NCBI RefSeq assembly: GCF_034927245.1
Contig: NZ_JAYFQK010000008.1
Location: 62,001-126,000, forward strand
Length of the DNA stretch: 64,000 nucleotides
Origin: Desulfitobacterium_A sp034927245
GTDB taxonomy: Bacteria; Bacillota; Desulfitobacteriia; Desulfitobacteriales; Desulfitobacteriaceae
Direction of reading: 5' to 3'
Below are positions 1 through 8,727 of this stretch, piece after piece. The position numbers and the translations under genes are program-made. A model generated the notes under the pieces. That model worked only from the letters and a program-made list of their open reading frames with translations, had not been told where the DNA came from and did no database searches. Position 1 is the first letter of the stretch. Every line of letters begins with the position of its first letter.

Positions 1-1179
1 GAAAATATGGCCGTAGTCGAAGGAGCGATGGAAGCCGTTGACCTTGATACCGCAAAACAAAATATGGTTGAAAATCATTGGCAGGTGATTTCGTTAAGGG
101 AAGTTCCCAGTATTGATTCGGTAATCAACCGGAAATTTGAAGGAAAAGTAAAATATGAAACAGTGTCATCCTTTTGCAGTCAACTCGCCATGATGATCCG
201 TTCCGGTGCGAACTTAGTCAGAGGATTGGATATCCTCAAAGCTCAGGTTGAAGATAAACGGCTTAAATCAGTCTTAAAGATAATTTTTGAGGGAGTCAGC
301 AGAGGTAATTCCTTATCGCAGTCAATGCGGGATTGTAAAGGGGCACTGCCTGATCTTCTCGTCAATTTGGTGGCCGTGGGTGAAGAGAGCGGCAGCTTGG
401 ATACGGTGCTTACCAGCATGGCAGAATATTATGAGCGCGAAAACTTTATCCGCAAGAAAATCTCAAGTGTTGCAGTATACCCGGTAATATTAACGCTCGT
501 ACTTATCGGTCTCATTATTCTCTTTATCAATGTTATCCTGCCGTCAATAGCGGATTTAATGACGCAAACGGGGCAAAGTTTGCCCCTGGTTACCCAGATT
601 CTTATCAATTCTGCGATGTTTCTCAAAACGAATGCCTTTTATCTTTTGCTCGGCTTTGTGGCGGCACTCTTTGCCTACAAGCGTATTTCGCTTATTCCTC
701 GAGTTCGTTACTTTATTGATGATGTTAAACTCCATATCCCCGTTCTGGGTAAAAATATTCACAATATCATCATTGCGCGCTTTGCGCGAACCTTGGCTCT
801 TTTTCTTCATTCCTCTATTCCCATCGTCACGATTTTAAATTCCATGGAAACGATTATGGGCAATAAAGTCCCAAGTCAGGCCTTGGCACGAATTAAGGAA
901 AAAGTAATGCAGGGAGATACACTCACTTCGGCCTTTGGTGAAGAACAATTTTTTGATCCTCTAGTCATCCAAATGATGTCAATTGGTGAGGAAACAGGTC
1001 GGCTAGAGGAATTGATGGGAGAAATCGCGAATCATTACGACAGAAGTGTTGAAATCGGGATTGCCAGAATGACAGCTTTGATCGAGCCTATCTTTACAGT
1101 GGTCATCGGAGTTTTTGCGGGTATTATGATTATATCGATTGCTCTGCCTATCATGAATATGTCAAGTGCAATCCAATAG
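1..1179 (+). CDS. pilC: Type IV pilus inner-membrane platform protein PilC/GspF (5' end cut by window)
   Basis: Polytopic inner-membrane platform protein of type IV pilus/type II secretion machines, which couples the assembly ATPase to pilin extraction. The frame is open from base 1 and the first visible residues already match the 'G..EA.d...A' segment that lies inside PilC, so the true start is upstream of the window. Two GspF repeats are visible: the first with SQLAMMIRSG and VGEESGSLD, the second with ARTLALFLHS and IGEETGRLEE. Each is followed by hydrophobic helices (about residues 155-180, 205-225 and 360-385). The prepilin genes follow at once in the same direction. A second, complete homologue lies at 22664-23893. 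Confidence 0.9.
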   Translation, partial: ENMAVVEGAMEAVDLDTAKQNMVENHWQVISLREVPSIDSVINRKFEGKVKYETVSSFCSQLAMMIRSGANLVRGLDILKAQVEDKRLKSVLKIIFEGVSRGNSLSQSMRDCKGALPDLLVNLVAVGEESGSLDTVLTSMAEYYERENFIRKKISSVAVYPVILTLVLIGLIILFINVILPSIADLMTQTGQSLPLVTQILINSAMFLKTNAFYLLLGFVAALFAYKRISLIPRVRYFIDDVKLHIPVLGKNIHNIIIARFARTLALFLHSSIPIVTILNSMETIMGNKVPSQALARIKEKVMQGDTLTSAFGEEQFFDPLVIQMMSIGEETGRLEELMGEIANHYDRSVEIGIARMTALIEPIFTVVIGVFAGIMIISIALPIMNMSSAIQ

Positions 1180-1190
1180 GAATGATGCAG

Positions 1191-1718
1191 ATGAAACGCG
1201 CAAGTGCGGGATTTACACTTATTGAACTGATGATTGTGATATCAGTCATTGGTATATTAGCGGCAGTGACTGTTCCTCATTATCAATCTTTGAAGGACTA
1301 CTACCAACTGGAGACGGCATCAAGCAATGTTTTGCTTCGGCTCAGACAGGCGAAACAAATGGCGATGGATGAACGAAAAAATATTGGGGTTGCCTTAACT
1401 GCGAGTGATATTCAGCTTATGAATGTGACCGTGGAAAAAGATGAGATGGGGAAGTCACGCCCAACAGGAATGCAGGAAATCACCCCCTCGGATAGGTATA
1501 TCTATGATTCCGGAATTATCTTTGTTCCTGATTCAAGTCAAAACCTTTTTCTGATGGATTCGGGACAGTATCTTATTTACTTTGACTATCGCGGATTTTT
1601 GCAAACCAATCCTTCAGGATCTTCGGGTGTGATTGCTCTCAAAAGTACCCGGTCCTCACAGCAGGTAGGGGTTGAACTTGAGGCGGGTACGGGCAAGATG
1701 GAGATTTCATGGCCATAA
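1191..1718 (+). CDS. Type IV prepilin-like protein (class III signal, GspH/PilA type)
   Basis: Prepilin with the cleavage motif G/FTLIELM followed by a hydrophobic N-terminal helix (VISVIGILAAVTV). Glu at mature +5 is present, so processing and N-methylation by the prepilin peptidase are expected. The body (about 150 residues) resembles minor or pseudopilins with a GspH-like head; the exact subtype is not recognisable. Start: ATG 1191 sits 9 bases after AGGA, whereas the ATG at 1182 directly abuts that SD. It is the first of four consecutive prepilin-like genes, and its 5' neighbour is pilC. Confidence 0.82.
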   Translation: MKRASAGFTLIELMIVISVIGILAAVTVPHYQSLKDYYQLETASSNVLLRLRQAKQMAMDERKNIGVALTASDIQLMNVTVEKDEMGKSRPTGMQEITPSDRYIYDSGIIFVPDSSQNLFLMDSGQYLIYFDYRGFLQTNPSGSSGVIALKSTRSSQQVGVELEAGTGKMEISWP

Positions 1719-1741
1719 GGAATACACTTGAGGTGATAACA

Positions 1742-2143
1742 GTGCAACATCGTGATCAGGGAATGACACTTATTGAGGTTGTGGTCGCGATTACGATATT
1801 TTTAATTGGGGTTGGGTTCATTGCCCAAAGCAATTCTGTGGCCATGCATTTTAACGCCCGCCAGGAAATTCGTCAGCAAATGATTTTTTATGCCGCAGGT
1901 CAATTGGAAGCAGCAATTGAAAAGGAAGAAGGTTTGACAGAGCCTGAGCCGCCTTTTAATAATTTTGCAACGACAATTATAAAGAGACCTACCGATGAAG
2001 AGATGAAAGCCGGAAGTACGCTCAACGGATTGCCCCTTCAAGAGATTGAGGTTAGCGTATCTCTTATGAAGAACGGTGTAGCTGATCCGAATATCCCGGC
2101 AGTCAAGTTGAAGACGTATCGTGCATGGACACCAACGCCATAA
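1742..2143 (+). CDS. Minor prepilin, PilV/GspI-like
   Basis: Short prepilin with the signal G/MTLIEVVVAI and a hydrophobic helix of about 20 residues, Glu at +5, then the N..A......A..QLE pattern seen in PilV/GspI minor pilins. GTG 1742 is chosen because GAGGTGAT lies 5 bases upstream; an ATG at 1709 overlaps the previous gene and has a poorer site. It probably forms part of a priming complex with its neighbours at the pilus tip (inference from family). The head domain is not further recognisable. Confidence 0.78.
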   Translation: MQHRDQGMTLIEVVVAITIFLIGVGFIAQSNSVAMHFNARQEIRQQMIFYAAGQLEAAIEKEEGLTEPEPPFNNFATTIIKRPTDEEMKAGSTLNGLPLQEIEVSVSLMKNGVADPNIPAVKLKTYRAWTPTP

Positions 2144-2156
2144 GCGGGTGATTTAT

Positions 2157-2750
2157 TTGAAGACAGTAAGAAAAATTAGCTTTATTAAACAGCAAGACGT
2201 TAATAAGCAAAAAGGCTTTACATTGATTGAAGTGATGATAGCAGTTGCTATCTTCGGTTTCCTGATGTTATACGTTTCCCAAATGATGCGTGGTGAAGTC
2301 CATCTGCTCAATACGGTAACCCATAATGATGCGGTTGAACAAAATGCTCGTACGGCAATGATGCACATCTTAGATGAAGTACGTTTACATCAAGCAACCT
2401 ATTATGATCCCCGTGAAATAAAAAAAGACACAGGCACAATCAATCGAATTTATCATCGAAATCCAGATTCCACGCAGCCTCAAGATACTAAAATTTGTCT
2501 CTTGGATTTGGACCCGGATATCAATAATCTTCGCGAAGGGACAGGAATCTATTTTGATTCAAATAAACATGAACTATGGTATCGAGATGTTGAAAATTCG
2601 AATGCGAATTACCGGATTGCTGAATATATTGAATCCATCACCATTACTCCTGCCGATCAATATGGGCATTTAATTAAGATTACTTTGAAGGCTAAAGATC
2701 CCAAGGCCACTGACAGCTTTGATTTGGTGACTTGGGCTCGCCTCTATTAA
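2157..2750 (+). CDS. Minor prepilin, PilW/GspJ-like
   Basis: Prepilin with a positively charged leader, the cleavage motif G/FTLIEVMIAV, Glu at +5 and a hydrophobic helix. The segment after the helix (QNARTAMMHILDEVR) is typical of PilW/GspJ-type minor pilins. TTG 2157 is preceded by GGGTG with 6-base spacing; an ATG at 2121 would overlap the upstream gene by 23 bases. Third in the run of four prepilin-like genes. Confidence 0.78.
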   Translation: MKTVRKISFIKQQDVNKQKGFTLIEVMIAVAIFGFLMLYVSQMMRGEVHLLNTVTHNDAVEQNARTAMMHILDEVRLHQATYYDPREIKKDTGTINRIYHRNPDSTQPQDTKICLLDLDPDINNLREGTGIYFDSNKHELWYRDVENSNANYRIAEYIESITITPADQYGHLIKITLKAKDPKATDSFDLVTWARLY

Positions 2751-2762
2751 GGAGGGCTGGGG

Positions 2763-3188
2763 ATGAAAGAACGCGGCTCGGCATTATTGACTTCGGTGAT
2801 TGCAATTATGGTGCTCTTAATGGTTTCGGGAGTGATGTTTACCTTTGTAAATTATCGGTTTAAAGTAGAAACCTCTGAGGAAAAAGGATTAAGGGCTTAT
2901 TACATGGCGGAAGCAGGAATTAACTATGGAGTTGCCAAGGTTCGCAGCGATCCGGAAGAATATTTCAAGGACTCACGTTATTTAACGAAGCAGGATTTGG
3001 CGGCCAAGCAGGATCCTTTTGGCACGGAAGACAAAGGTGAATTTGAAGTTTCGCTAGAGATTCATCCTGCGGAAGAAAATTATATATTTACGGTAACGAG
3101 CATTGGATATTACCCGGATAAGCAAGGAATCAAACGCGTACTTGAGGAACAGTATACGTATCCTAAACCCGTACAAGCCCAACCCTAG
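2763..3188 (+). CDS. PilX/GspK-like minor pilin
   Basis: Small protein starting GSALLTSVIAIMVLLMVSG. The hydrophobic N-terminal helix lacks the usual Glu at +5, as is common in PilX/GspK proteins. It is followed by YYMAEAGINYGVAKVR, the AEAG signature of this family. AAGGAGGG lies just upstream of ATG. In related systems this subunit caps the minor-pilin tip complex; here the role is inferred from position and signature. Confidence 0.75.
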   Translation: MKERGSALLTSVIAIMVLLMVSGVMFTFVNYRFKVETSEEKGLRAYYMAEAGINYGVAKVRSDPEEYFKDSRYLTKQDLAAKQDPFGTEDKGEFEVSLEIHPAEENYIFTVTSIGYYPDKQGIKRVLEEQYTYPKPVQAQP

Positions 3189-3219
3189 ATAATTCCCTAA
3201 GCCAAAGAAGGTGATGTAA

Positions 3220-5346
3220 ATGACCCCCAAAAAGATTGGATGTATTTTATGGCTGATCGGATGTTTTAGCTTGTTGATCTTTGTCAGACCGGCATTCGCT
3301 GATCCTGACCCCAAGGATGTTGTCCTTCATGATACGGCGACGTTTATTAAAAAAGGATCGATTAACGATTATCAACTCATGAATACTCCGACTCGTATCT
3401 GGGCGTTTACAACAAACGGCGGTGACGCCAAGAATGTTCCGGCGGTAAAGCCAGTCACAGTTGAGCTGGAACTAACTCAACTTTTCCCGCAACAACAAAC
3501 GATAAAAGGGGTTTATTCAATCGTAATTAACTCGGGACAGCTTTCGGGAAGTACAGACGTTATATTTCCATCGGCCGGAAAATGGATGATTAAAGCGACA
3601 GGGACGATTGATAACGGCAAGAAAACCGAAAACTTTGTCTATACTTCCAATATATTTACGGTTACACAAATCAATAAACTTATAATAGTTCCTGAAGAAA
3701 AAAATATTGATATCGGAGAAAGCATACAGTACCACGCATATTTGTCGTTTAAAGACGGAACTTTTCAAGATATTACCGATCGTGTTCTTTGGAGCAGCGA
3801 GAAATCTGAAATCGCCTCAATTACTCCAAGTGGGAAAGCGAAAGGAAACGCGGAAGGACAAACAACGATTCATGCAACCGATCCAAGATACGGTTTAAGT
3901 GGCGATGCTTTGCTGATTGTCGCTTCCAAGGGTTTGGGTTTAGAAATCAGACCGTCTACGGCAACCATTGGCGTAGGGAATAAGCAGCAATATGATGCAT
4001 TCGTTTTTTTCTACATCCGCGATCACCGCTTTGAGATGAAAGTGACGAATTCACTCTTCTGTTCCTGGACTTCAAGCCAACCGGATGTCGGCAGTATAAG
4101 CTCATCAAGCTTATTTTCCTGGAATGACGGTGGCCTGGCCAAAGGTTTGTCACCCGGTGAAAGCACGATTACAGCCCATTACCCGTTGTTTGATCTGGAA
4201 GCAACGGCTATCCTTAAAGTTCAGGGATTGACCATTATACCCAATAGTCAGATCATTAAGTTGGGAGAAACCGGGACGTTTGAGGCTTTTCTTATTCATT
4301 CAGATTCGAATCGAGAAAAATTAACAGAAGGTATTGTTTGGTCTAGTTCGGATGAATCGATAGCCGGTATAGACAGTGCGGGAGTAGCCGCGGGTTTGGC
4401 CGAAGGAAATACGACAATTACTGCAATCTATAATGGTCTGAAGGCTACGGCAAATCTAATTGTGCAAAAAGACCCTATGGTTGGGCCGGTAGCAGATCAT
4501 TTGGGTTTTGTAAGCAGTACGGGTTCAACAATTGGCGGGGAGGGTTCACCGGTTTATCCCAAACTAAATCTTCGCGGTGATACATTGGTGAGCGATTCAA
4601 CATGGGCCTATATCGGCGAACCCATGACGATCGAAGCATATTTACAGGCATTTTCCAAAGAGGGACAGCCGATTAACAATTATTCCTGGGATACCAATTG
4701 GTTTAGCCGACCCAATAATTGGAGAATTCTTACGAGCGAAAATGGGAATAGTCTATCATCCCCTAACTCTATCATTAACGTTAACCCAATTTATATCGGC
4801 GGAGTTCCCACGCTGCAGGTCTTTATGCAACTGACGCAGGAAGATCCAAGCGATATAAAGCTGATGGCTAATTTTACCCTGACCTTAAGTCCGCAGGATC
4901 AAGCCGGAATTTCCGCTCCGGTGACACAGGCTTTAGTTCCGGGAACATCTCCGGGATCAGTTTATCAGCTATACCGCGGTCAAATCCGTGCGGCAGATGA
5001 TTACTTTTATGAAGCGTCCGGCAAAGCTCAAGTGTTTGTTGAACGTTATAACGGTTCACAATATGTTCCGAATGATGCGGATTCTCAGACATCTGTCAAG
5101 TCATGGAATTTAGGTGGCCTTCCGGTTATGTCAAACTTCCAATTTCGAATGGGCAGGGGAGAGGTGCCTGTTCGGAATGATACGAGTAATGTAACCAAAA
5201 TACTGACGCCCATCGGATATCCAACGTATCTCCGCTTGGATGAAGGAAGTCTGACCTGGGGTCAGATTGTTGATAATCCTCCTCCCCAAAATCCCTTCCT
5301 TAATCATGATGAGGGACCCGTTTGGGAAAGAGAGCTTCTTCCTTGA
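3220..5346 (+). CDS. Secreted BIG2 (Ig-like) repeat protein in pilus operon
   Basis: 708-residue protein with an N-terminal signal (basic start, hydrophobic core about residues 8-24, AFA before the likely cleavage site). Three bacterial Ig-like group 2 domains are visible at about residues 150-235, 240-365 and 370-425, each with the family pattern W.SS...IA.I...G.A.G...G.T.I.A. The C-terminal 280 residues are unassigned. No LPXTG, SLH or other anchor is seen. It lies between the minor pilins and the pilM-like gene, with the same direction and short gaps, so it may be a pilus-associated surface protein or adhesin (inference). Confidence 0.75.
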   Translation: MTPKKIGCILWLIGCFSLLIFVRPAFADPDPKDVVLHDTATFIKKGSINDYQLMNTPTRIWAFTTNGGDAKNVPAVKPVTVELELTQLFPQQQTIKGVYSIVINSGQLSGSTDVIFPSAGKWMIKATGTIDNGKKTENFVYTSNIFTVTQINKLIIVPEEKNIDIGESIQYHAYLSFKDGTFQDITDRVLWSSEKSEIASITPSGKAKGNAEGQTTIHATDPRYGLSGDALLIVASKGLGLEIRPSTATIGVGNKQQYDAFVFFYIRDHRFEMKVTNSLFCSWTSSQPDVGSISSSSLFSWNDGGLAKGLSPGESTITAHYPLFDLEATAILKVQGLTIIPNSQIIKLGETGTFEAFLIHSDSNREKLTEGIVWSSSDESIAGIDSAGVAAGLAEGNTTITAIYNGLKATANLIVQKDPMVGPVADHLGFVSSTGSTIGGEGSPVYPKLNLRGDTLVSDSTWAYIGEPMTIEAYLQAFSKEGQPINNYSWDTNWFSRPNNWRILTSENGNSLSSPNSIINVNPIYIGGVPTLQVFMQLTQEDPSDIKLMANFTLTLSPQDQAGISAPVTQALVPGTSPGSVYQLYRGQIRAADDYFYEASGKAQVFVERYNGSQYVPNDADSQTSVKSWNLGGLPVMSNFQFRMGRGEVPVRNDTSNVTKILTPIGYPTYLRLDEGSLTWGQIVDNPPPQNPFLNHDEGPVWERELLP

Positions 5347-5382
5347 TACATCAAGTGATTACAAAGAGGAGATTGAATAGTG

Positions 5383-6393
5383 ATGAAAACCAAATGGGTT
5401 GCTTTGGTGCGGGGCAATCGCTGGGTGGCCGCTAAAGTAAGAGTAGTCCGGCGTAATGTATCGCTAAAGATTTTAGCCTTAAGCGAATATGACCAGAATG
5501 AAGAAGAGTCACCGGTTTCTAATGTACTTCAGCTAAGAACATGGCTTAAGAAGGAAAAAATACCCCTTAAGAAATTACAGCTTACTCTGTCCTGCCCGGG
5601 CGTCATCACACGGATGATTACTTTACCCTTGCTCCCGGCCAAAGATTTGGACAAACTGTTAACTGAACAAGCGGCGCAGTATTTTACGGTCAATATCGAT
5701 GACTATTTGGTGGATTACCGGATCGTTGAAAAGATTGAAGAAGAGGGACAAAAAAGACTCAAGGTTCTTGTCACGGCTTTACCTAAATCCCAATGGGAAC
5801 CCTTGTGGAACATGTGGCAAGAAATAGGGTTGGAACCAAAAGTCGTTGACCTTGCCTCAGATTGTTTGGCACGGCTGTATTCTCGTTTAAATTCGCGAAA
5901 TCTAAAAAAGGAGGCAGGAGAACAGCCTAAGGACATGGCCATTGTGGATTTGAATTCCGATGGAGTCGAGTTTCTCCTTTTGGAACATGGTGTTTTCTTT
6001 CTCTATTCCGATATGGAGGCCGATTTAACAGGGTTGCCGGACAATCCGGTTAATCAAGTTGATCAAGCCCAACAAACTCAACAAGCTCAACAAGCTCAAC
6101 AAGTTCAGTTAGAGTTTGCTGAAAGGTTTAATCCGGTATTAAGAACTTTAGCGGAGTTTTTAAGCTTTTTTGCCATGAGACACTTTGGGAAAAACGTGGA
6201 TGAAATCTATCTTACGGGAGAGATGGCCTCATTGCCGTCTTTGCCGGAACTCTTTGAAAGCGAACTGGAAATTCCCACCTGTCCAGGATTTGTTGACGAC
6301 TGGAAACCGTCCTATAGTAAAAATGTTGATCATCCTGACAAGAGTTGGGTAAAGTATGGCAGTCTGTATGGTTTAGCCATACGGGAGGACTAA
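5383..6393 (+). CDS. PilM-like actin-fold pilus assembly protein
   Basis: Resembles cytoplasmic PilM/GspL-N proteins: a LLTEQAAQYF segment near residue 90, 'DYLVDYRIVEK', then AIVDLNSDGVEFLLLE near residue 190 as an ATPase-fold beta hairpin, and a C-terminal VDEIYLTGE. These proteins link PilN to the assembly ATPase. A glutamine-rich stretch from 9-bp DNA repeats (6070-6105) inserts at about residues 225-243. ATG 5383 is preferred over the adjacent GTG 5380; the SD AGAGGAGA is upstream. The stop is directly followed by the pilN-like ATG. The call rests on context as well as on weak similarity. Confidence 0.65.
   Translation: MKTKWVALVRGNRWVAAKVRVVRRNVSLKILALSEYDQNEEESPVSNVLQLRTWLKKEKIPLKKLQLTLSCPGVITRMITLPLLPAKDLDKLLTEQAAQYFTVNIDDYLVDYRIVEKIEEEGQKRLKVLVTALPKSQWEPLWNMWQEIGLEPKVVDLASDCLARLYSRLNSRNLKKEAGEQPKDMAIVDLNSDGVEFLLLEHGVFFLYSDMEADLTGLPDNPVNQVDQAQQTQQAQQAQQVQLEFAERFNPVLRTLAEFLSFFAMRHFGKNVDEIYLTGEMASLPSLPELFESELEIPTCPGFVDDWKPSYSKNVDHPDKSWVKYGSLYGLAIRED
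6070..6105 (+). repeat. Four tandem 9-bp units (CAACAAGCT type) inside pilM-like gene
   Basis: Four consecutive in-frame 9-mers (CAACAAACT, two copies of CAACAAGCT, CAACAAGTT) encode QQT/QQA/QQA/QQV. Being multiples of three, copy changes would alter protein length without a frameshift. Confidence 0.85.
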
Positions 6394-6942
6394 ATGCGAG
6401 AAAAAAAGGATTTTAATTTTGCACTGCGTTGGGCGAAAGTCCAAGAACATCAAAATGAAGGTTATCAATCCAGCCGGAAGCGCAAAATGATTTTGGGAAT
6501 CGGAGGAGGAATTCTTGCCCTGATTCTCCTTGGAGGCGCACCATGGCTTTGGTCCTATAAAATCAAATCTGACCTTAATGTTGTTAACCAAAAGATCGGT
6601 ACGTTGAGTGAGGTTGATAAGCAAGTCAGGGCCATTGATGCTCTTAATGCTCAGATGCAAAATCAAAAGCAGATGAGTAATCTCGTGCAGGAGAATACGC
6701 TTGATCCGGGACCTCTTTTTGAAAAGTTAAAGAAACTCCTTCCGGCAGGAACGACAATCTCAGCTTTTTCCCTGCAACCGGACAAGAGCGTTACGATGAC
6801 ACTCAGTGTGCCGACTCCTGTTGATGTGGCACGTTTCTGGCTCAGCTTCGAGAACTCCGGCTTATTTGAAAAAGTGGATATTAAGGCGGTTTCACTCGAG
6901 GATAAAATGCAGAACATTTCTCTAGATCTAAAATTGAAGTGA
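6394..6942 (+). CDS. PilN-like bitopic pilus assembly protein
   Basis: 182 residues: short basic cytoplasmic N-terminus, one transmembrane helix (about residues 35-52, ILGIGGGILALILLGG), then a coiled region and a small ferredoxin-like periplasmic-type domain ending 'ISLDLKLK'. This is the plan of PilN, the partner of PilM and PilO. The stop of the pilM-like gene directly abuts its ATG, which suggests translational coupling. The N-terminal 'INLLP' motif usual in PilN is not evident. Confidence 0.65.
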   Translation: MREKKDFNFALRWAKVQEHQNEGYQSSRKRKMILGIGGGILALILLGGAPWLWSYKIKSDLNVVNQKIGTLSEVDKQVRAIDALNAQMQNQKQMSNLVQENTLDPGPLFEKLKKLLPAGTTISAFSLQPDKSVTMTLSVPTPVDVARFWLSFENSGLFEKVDIKAVSLEDKMQNISLDLKLK

Positions 6943-6989
6943 AAACTTAACTTGGTGATTAAGAGAGACAGAGAGGTAGGTGAACTCGT

Positions 6990-7601
6990 CTGAAAAAGGA
7001 ACAGTTTGAAAAAATACTTTTAGCAGGATTAGTTATTGCAGGCCTTATCTATGTCTATGTGACCTATCTCTTTATACCTCAAAAGGATAACTTGCAGATG
7101 CAAAGCCAAGAGCTGGCAAGACGCGAAGCGTATTATCAAAGATTGGAAGCAGCTCAGTCCGATCTTCCCCAGCTTCAAAAAGAGGCTCTGGATTTAAAGA
7201 ATAAGATGCTGCAGCAAAGCACACAACTGCCGGCAAAGCTGAATAATGAACAAATCCTTGTTGACTTATATGTTACGGCAAAACAGCAAGGGGTTCTTCC
7301 CCAATCGTTAACCTTTGATAGTGTTGACAATAAAGCAAGTTATCAAGAGATCAATATGACCTTCAAGTGCGAGGGCACACCGGCTTCGGTACTTAACCTC
7401 CTCCAAACGCTGCAGTATGGCTCCTCTCTTCAAACAGCCCTTCGGGGGATTGATTTAACTTCACAAAAAGGGGTTATGAAAGCAGAACTTAAGCTTGCAG
7501 CCTATGCTGCTCAGGGTTCTGATTTAACCCCCGGGGATAAACCTGTCTTTATGAATTCTCCATTTGGGGTTGATAACCCGGCGCAAATGTTTACACCTTA
7601 G
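6990..7601 (+). CDS. PilO-like pilus assembly protein with probable CTG start
   Basis: One N-terminal transmembrane helix (ILLAGLVIAGLIYVYV), a coiled coil (about residues 35-75) and a small C-terminal domain, as in PilO. The membrane helix is encoded only if translation begins at CTG 6990. An in-frame stop lies at 6981-6983, no ATG, GTG or TTG lies between it and GTG 7059, and GTG 7059 would delete the helix. An AGGT-rich SD (about 6974-6982) is properly spaced for the CTG. Fourth of the pilM-N-O-type trio plus surface protein. The homologue at 26681 shows the same start situation. Confidence 0.65.
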   Translation: MKKEQFEKILLAGLVIAGLIYVYVTYLFIPQKDNLQMQSQELARREAYYQRLEAAQSDLPQLQKEALDLKNKMLQQSTQLPAKLNNEQILVDLYVTAKQQGVLPQSLTFDSVDNKASYQEINMTFKCEGTPASVLNLLQTLQYGSSLQTALRGIDLTSQKGVMKAELKLAAYAAQGSDLTPGDKPVFMNSPFGVDNPAQMFTP

Positions 7602-7712
7602 GAAAACAAAGATATTCCCAAAAAAGAACTATGAATTCTCCGGCGAGGATAAGCAGTTTTTTCCCTTTCAGCGCATAGAAATTAAGGCAGGGCGCGAAAG
7701 GGGTGGAATATC

Positions 7713-8462
7713 ATGCTGACGGAAATCTTAGCGGTTAGTATTGCTTTATCGGTGCTAAAAGGGGTAACCCTTCTTGTATCATATATCAACAATAATGCAT
7801 TTCCTCAGCCTTTGAGCGAAGCGGATGAATCTCGTTATTTACAAATCTTGCGATCCAGTAAAAACCCGGACTGCGAAAAAATAGATTTAAGGCAAGTCGA
7901 GCATGCTCGGAATAAACTGGTTGAACACAATCTTCGCTTGGTGGCCCATCTTGTCAAGAAATTTGATGGAACAGGTGAAGATAGTGATGACTTAATTTCC
8001 ATAGGGACAATCGGTTTGATCAAAGGGATAGATTCTTTCGATCCGGGGAAGGGAACAAAGCTGGCGACCTATGCGGCACGCTGTATCGAAAATGAAATAT
8101 TAATGCACCTGCGGAGCTTAAAGAAATCGCGCGGAGAAGTTTCCATCTATGATCCTATTGGCATAGATAAGGAAGGCAATGAAATTTCCTTACTGGATGT
8201 TTTGGCGTCGCAAGGTGAAGCTATTTCCGACAAAGTTGAAAATGAATTTGAACAGCAAGCCCTGCTTCAAAAAGTAACAAAGCTCACCCGTCGGGAGCGG
8301 TTAGTGCTGGAGCTTCGTTATGGGCTTATGAACAATCCGCGGCGAACCCAGCGTGAGATTGCTAAAGCCCTGGGAATATCCCGTTCGTATGTATCGAGAA
8401 TAGAAAAGAAAGCCATTCAAAAGCTGATGATTGAGATGGAAGATCATAATCCAAAAAAATAA
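7713..8462 (+). CDS. sigK: Sporulation sigma factor sigma-K precursor
   Basis: RNA polymerase sigma factor of the late mother-cell compartment. The N-terminus has a hydrophobic pro-sequence before NNAFPQPLS, as in pro-sigma-K, which is removed by the SpoIVFB protease in the family. Region 2 is seen in NLRLVAHLVKKF and DLISIGTIGLIKGI, and the region 4 helix-turn-helix in TQREIAKALGISRSYVSRIEKKA. The gene is one uninterrupted frame, so no skin-type element splits it. About 10 extra residues occur near KNPDCEKIDLR compared with Bacillus SigK. It lies just after pilus cluster 1 and ends at a strong terminator. Confidence 0.92.
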   Translation: MLTEILAVSIALSVLKGVTLLVSYINNNAFPQPLSEADESRYLQILRSSKNPDCEKIDLRQVEHARNKLVEHNLRLVAHLVKKFDGTGEDSDDLISIGTIGLIKGIDSFDPGKGTKLATYAARCIENEILMHLRSLKKSRGEVSIYDPIGIDKEGNEISLLDVLASQGEAISDKVENEFEQQALLQKVTKLTRRERLVLELRYGLMNNPRRTQREIAKALGISRSYVSRIEKKAIQKLMIEMEDHNPKK

Positions 8463-8491
8463 AGAAGAAATCTGTTTGCCAAGTTGATATG

Positions 8492-8550
8492 CCCCCCTTC
8501 CGGTAGTCGGTTAAATAATAATAACTGAGTACCGGAAGGGGGGTATTTTT
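8492..8550 (+). terminator. Rho-independent terminator after sigK
   Basis: Perfect 14-bp inverted repeat (8492-8505 with 8530-8543) followed by TATTTTT. It closes the sigK transcript, and possibly the pilus cluster transcript. Confidence 0.9.
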
Positions 8551-8727
8551 GTGTGCAGGAGGATACATAGAATATTAAGGTATAAGAATATTTAAAGGAT
8601 TTCGTTTATTCTATGGTAAAATAAATTGGATGAATTATAATAATTGTAGAAGAACCTTAGAAGAAAAAGTAAAAATTGTTTTGTTTAATCAAATCAACCA
8701 AGTATTTTAAAGATTTGGGGGTGATTT

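Noticed and set aside
7713..8462. Sigma-E instead of sigma-K
   Set aside because: The hydrophobic pro-sequence, NNAFPQPLS and the SRSYVSRIEKKA pattern fit sigma-K better, and no spoIIGA is adjacent.
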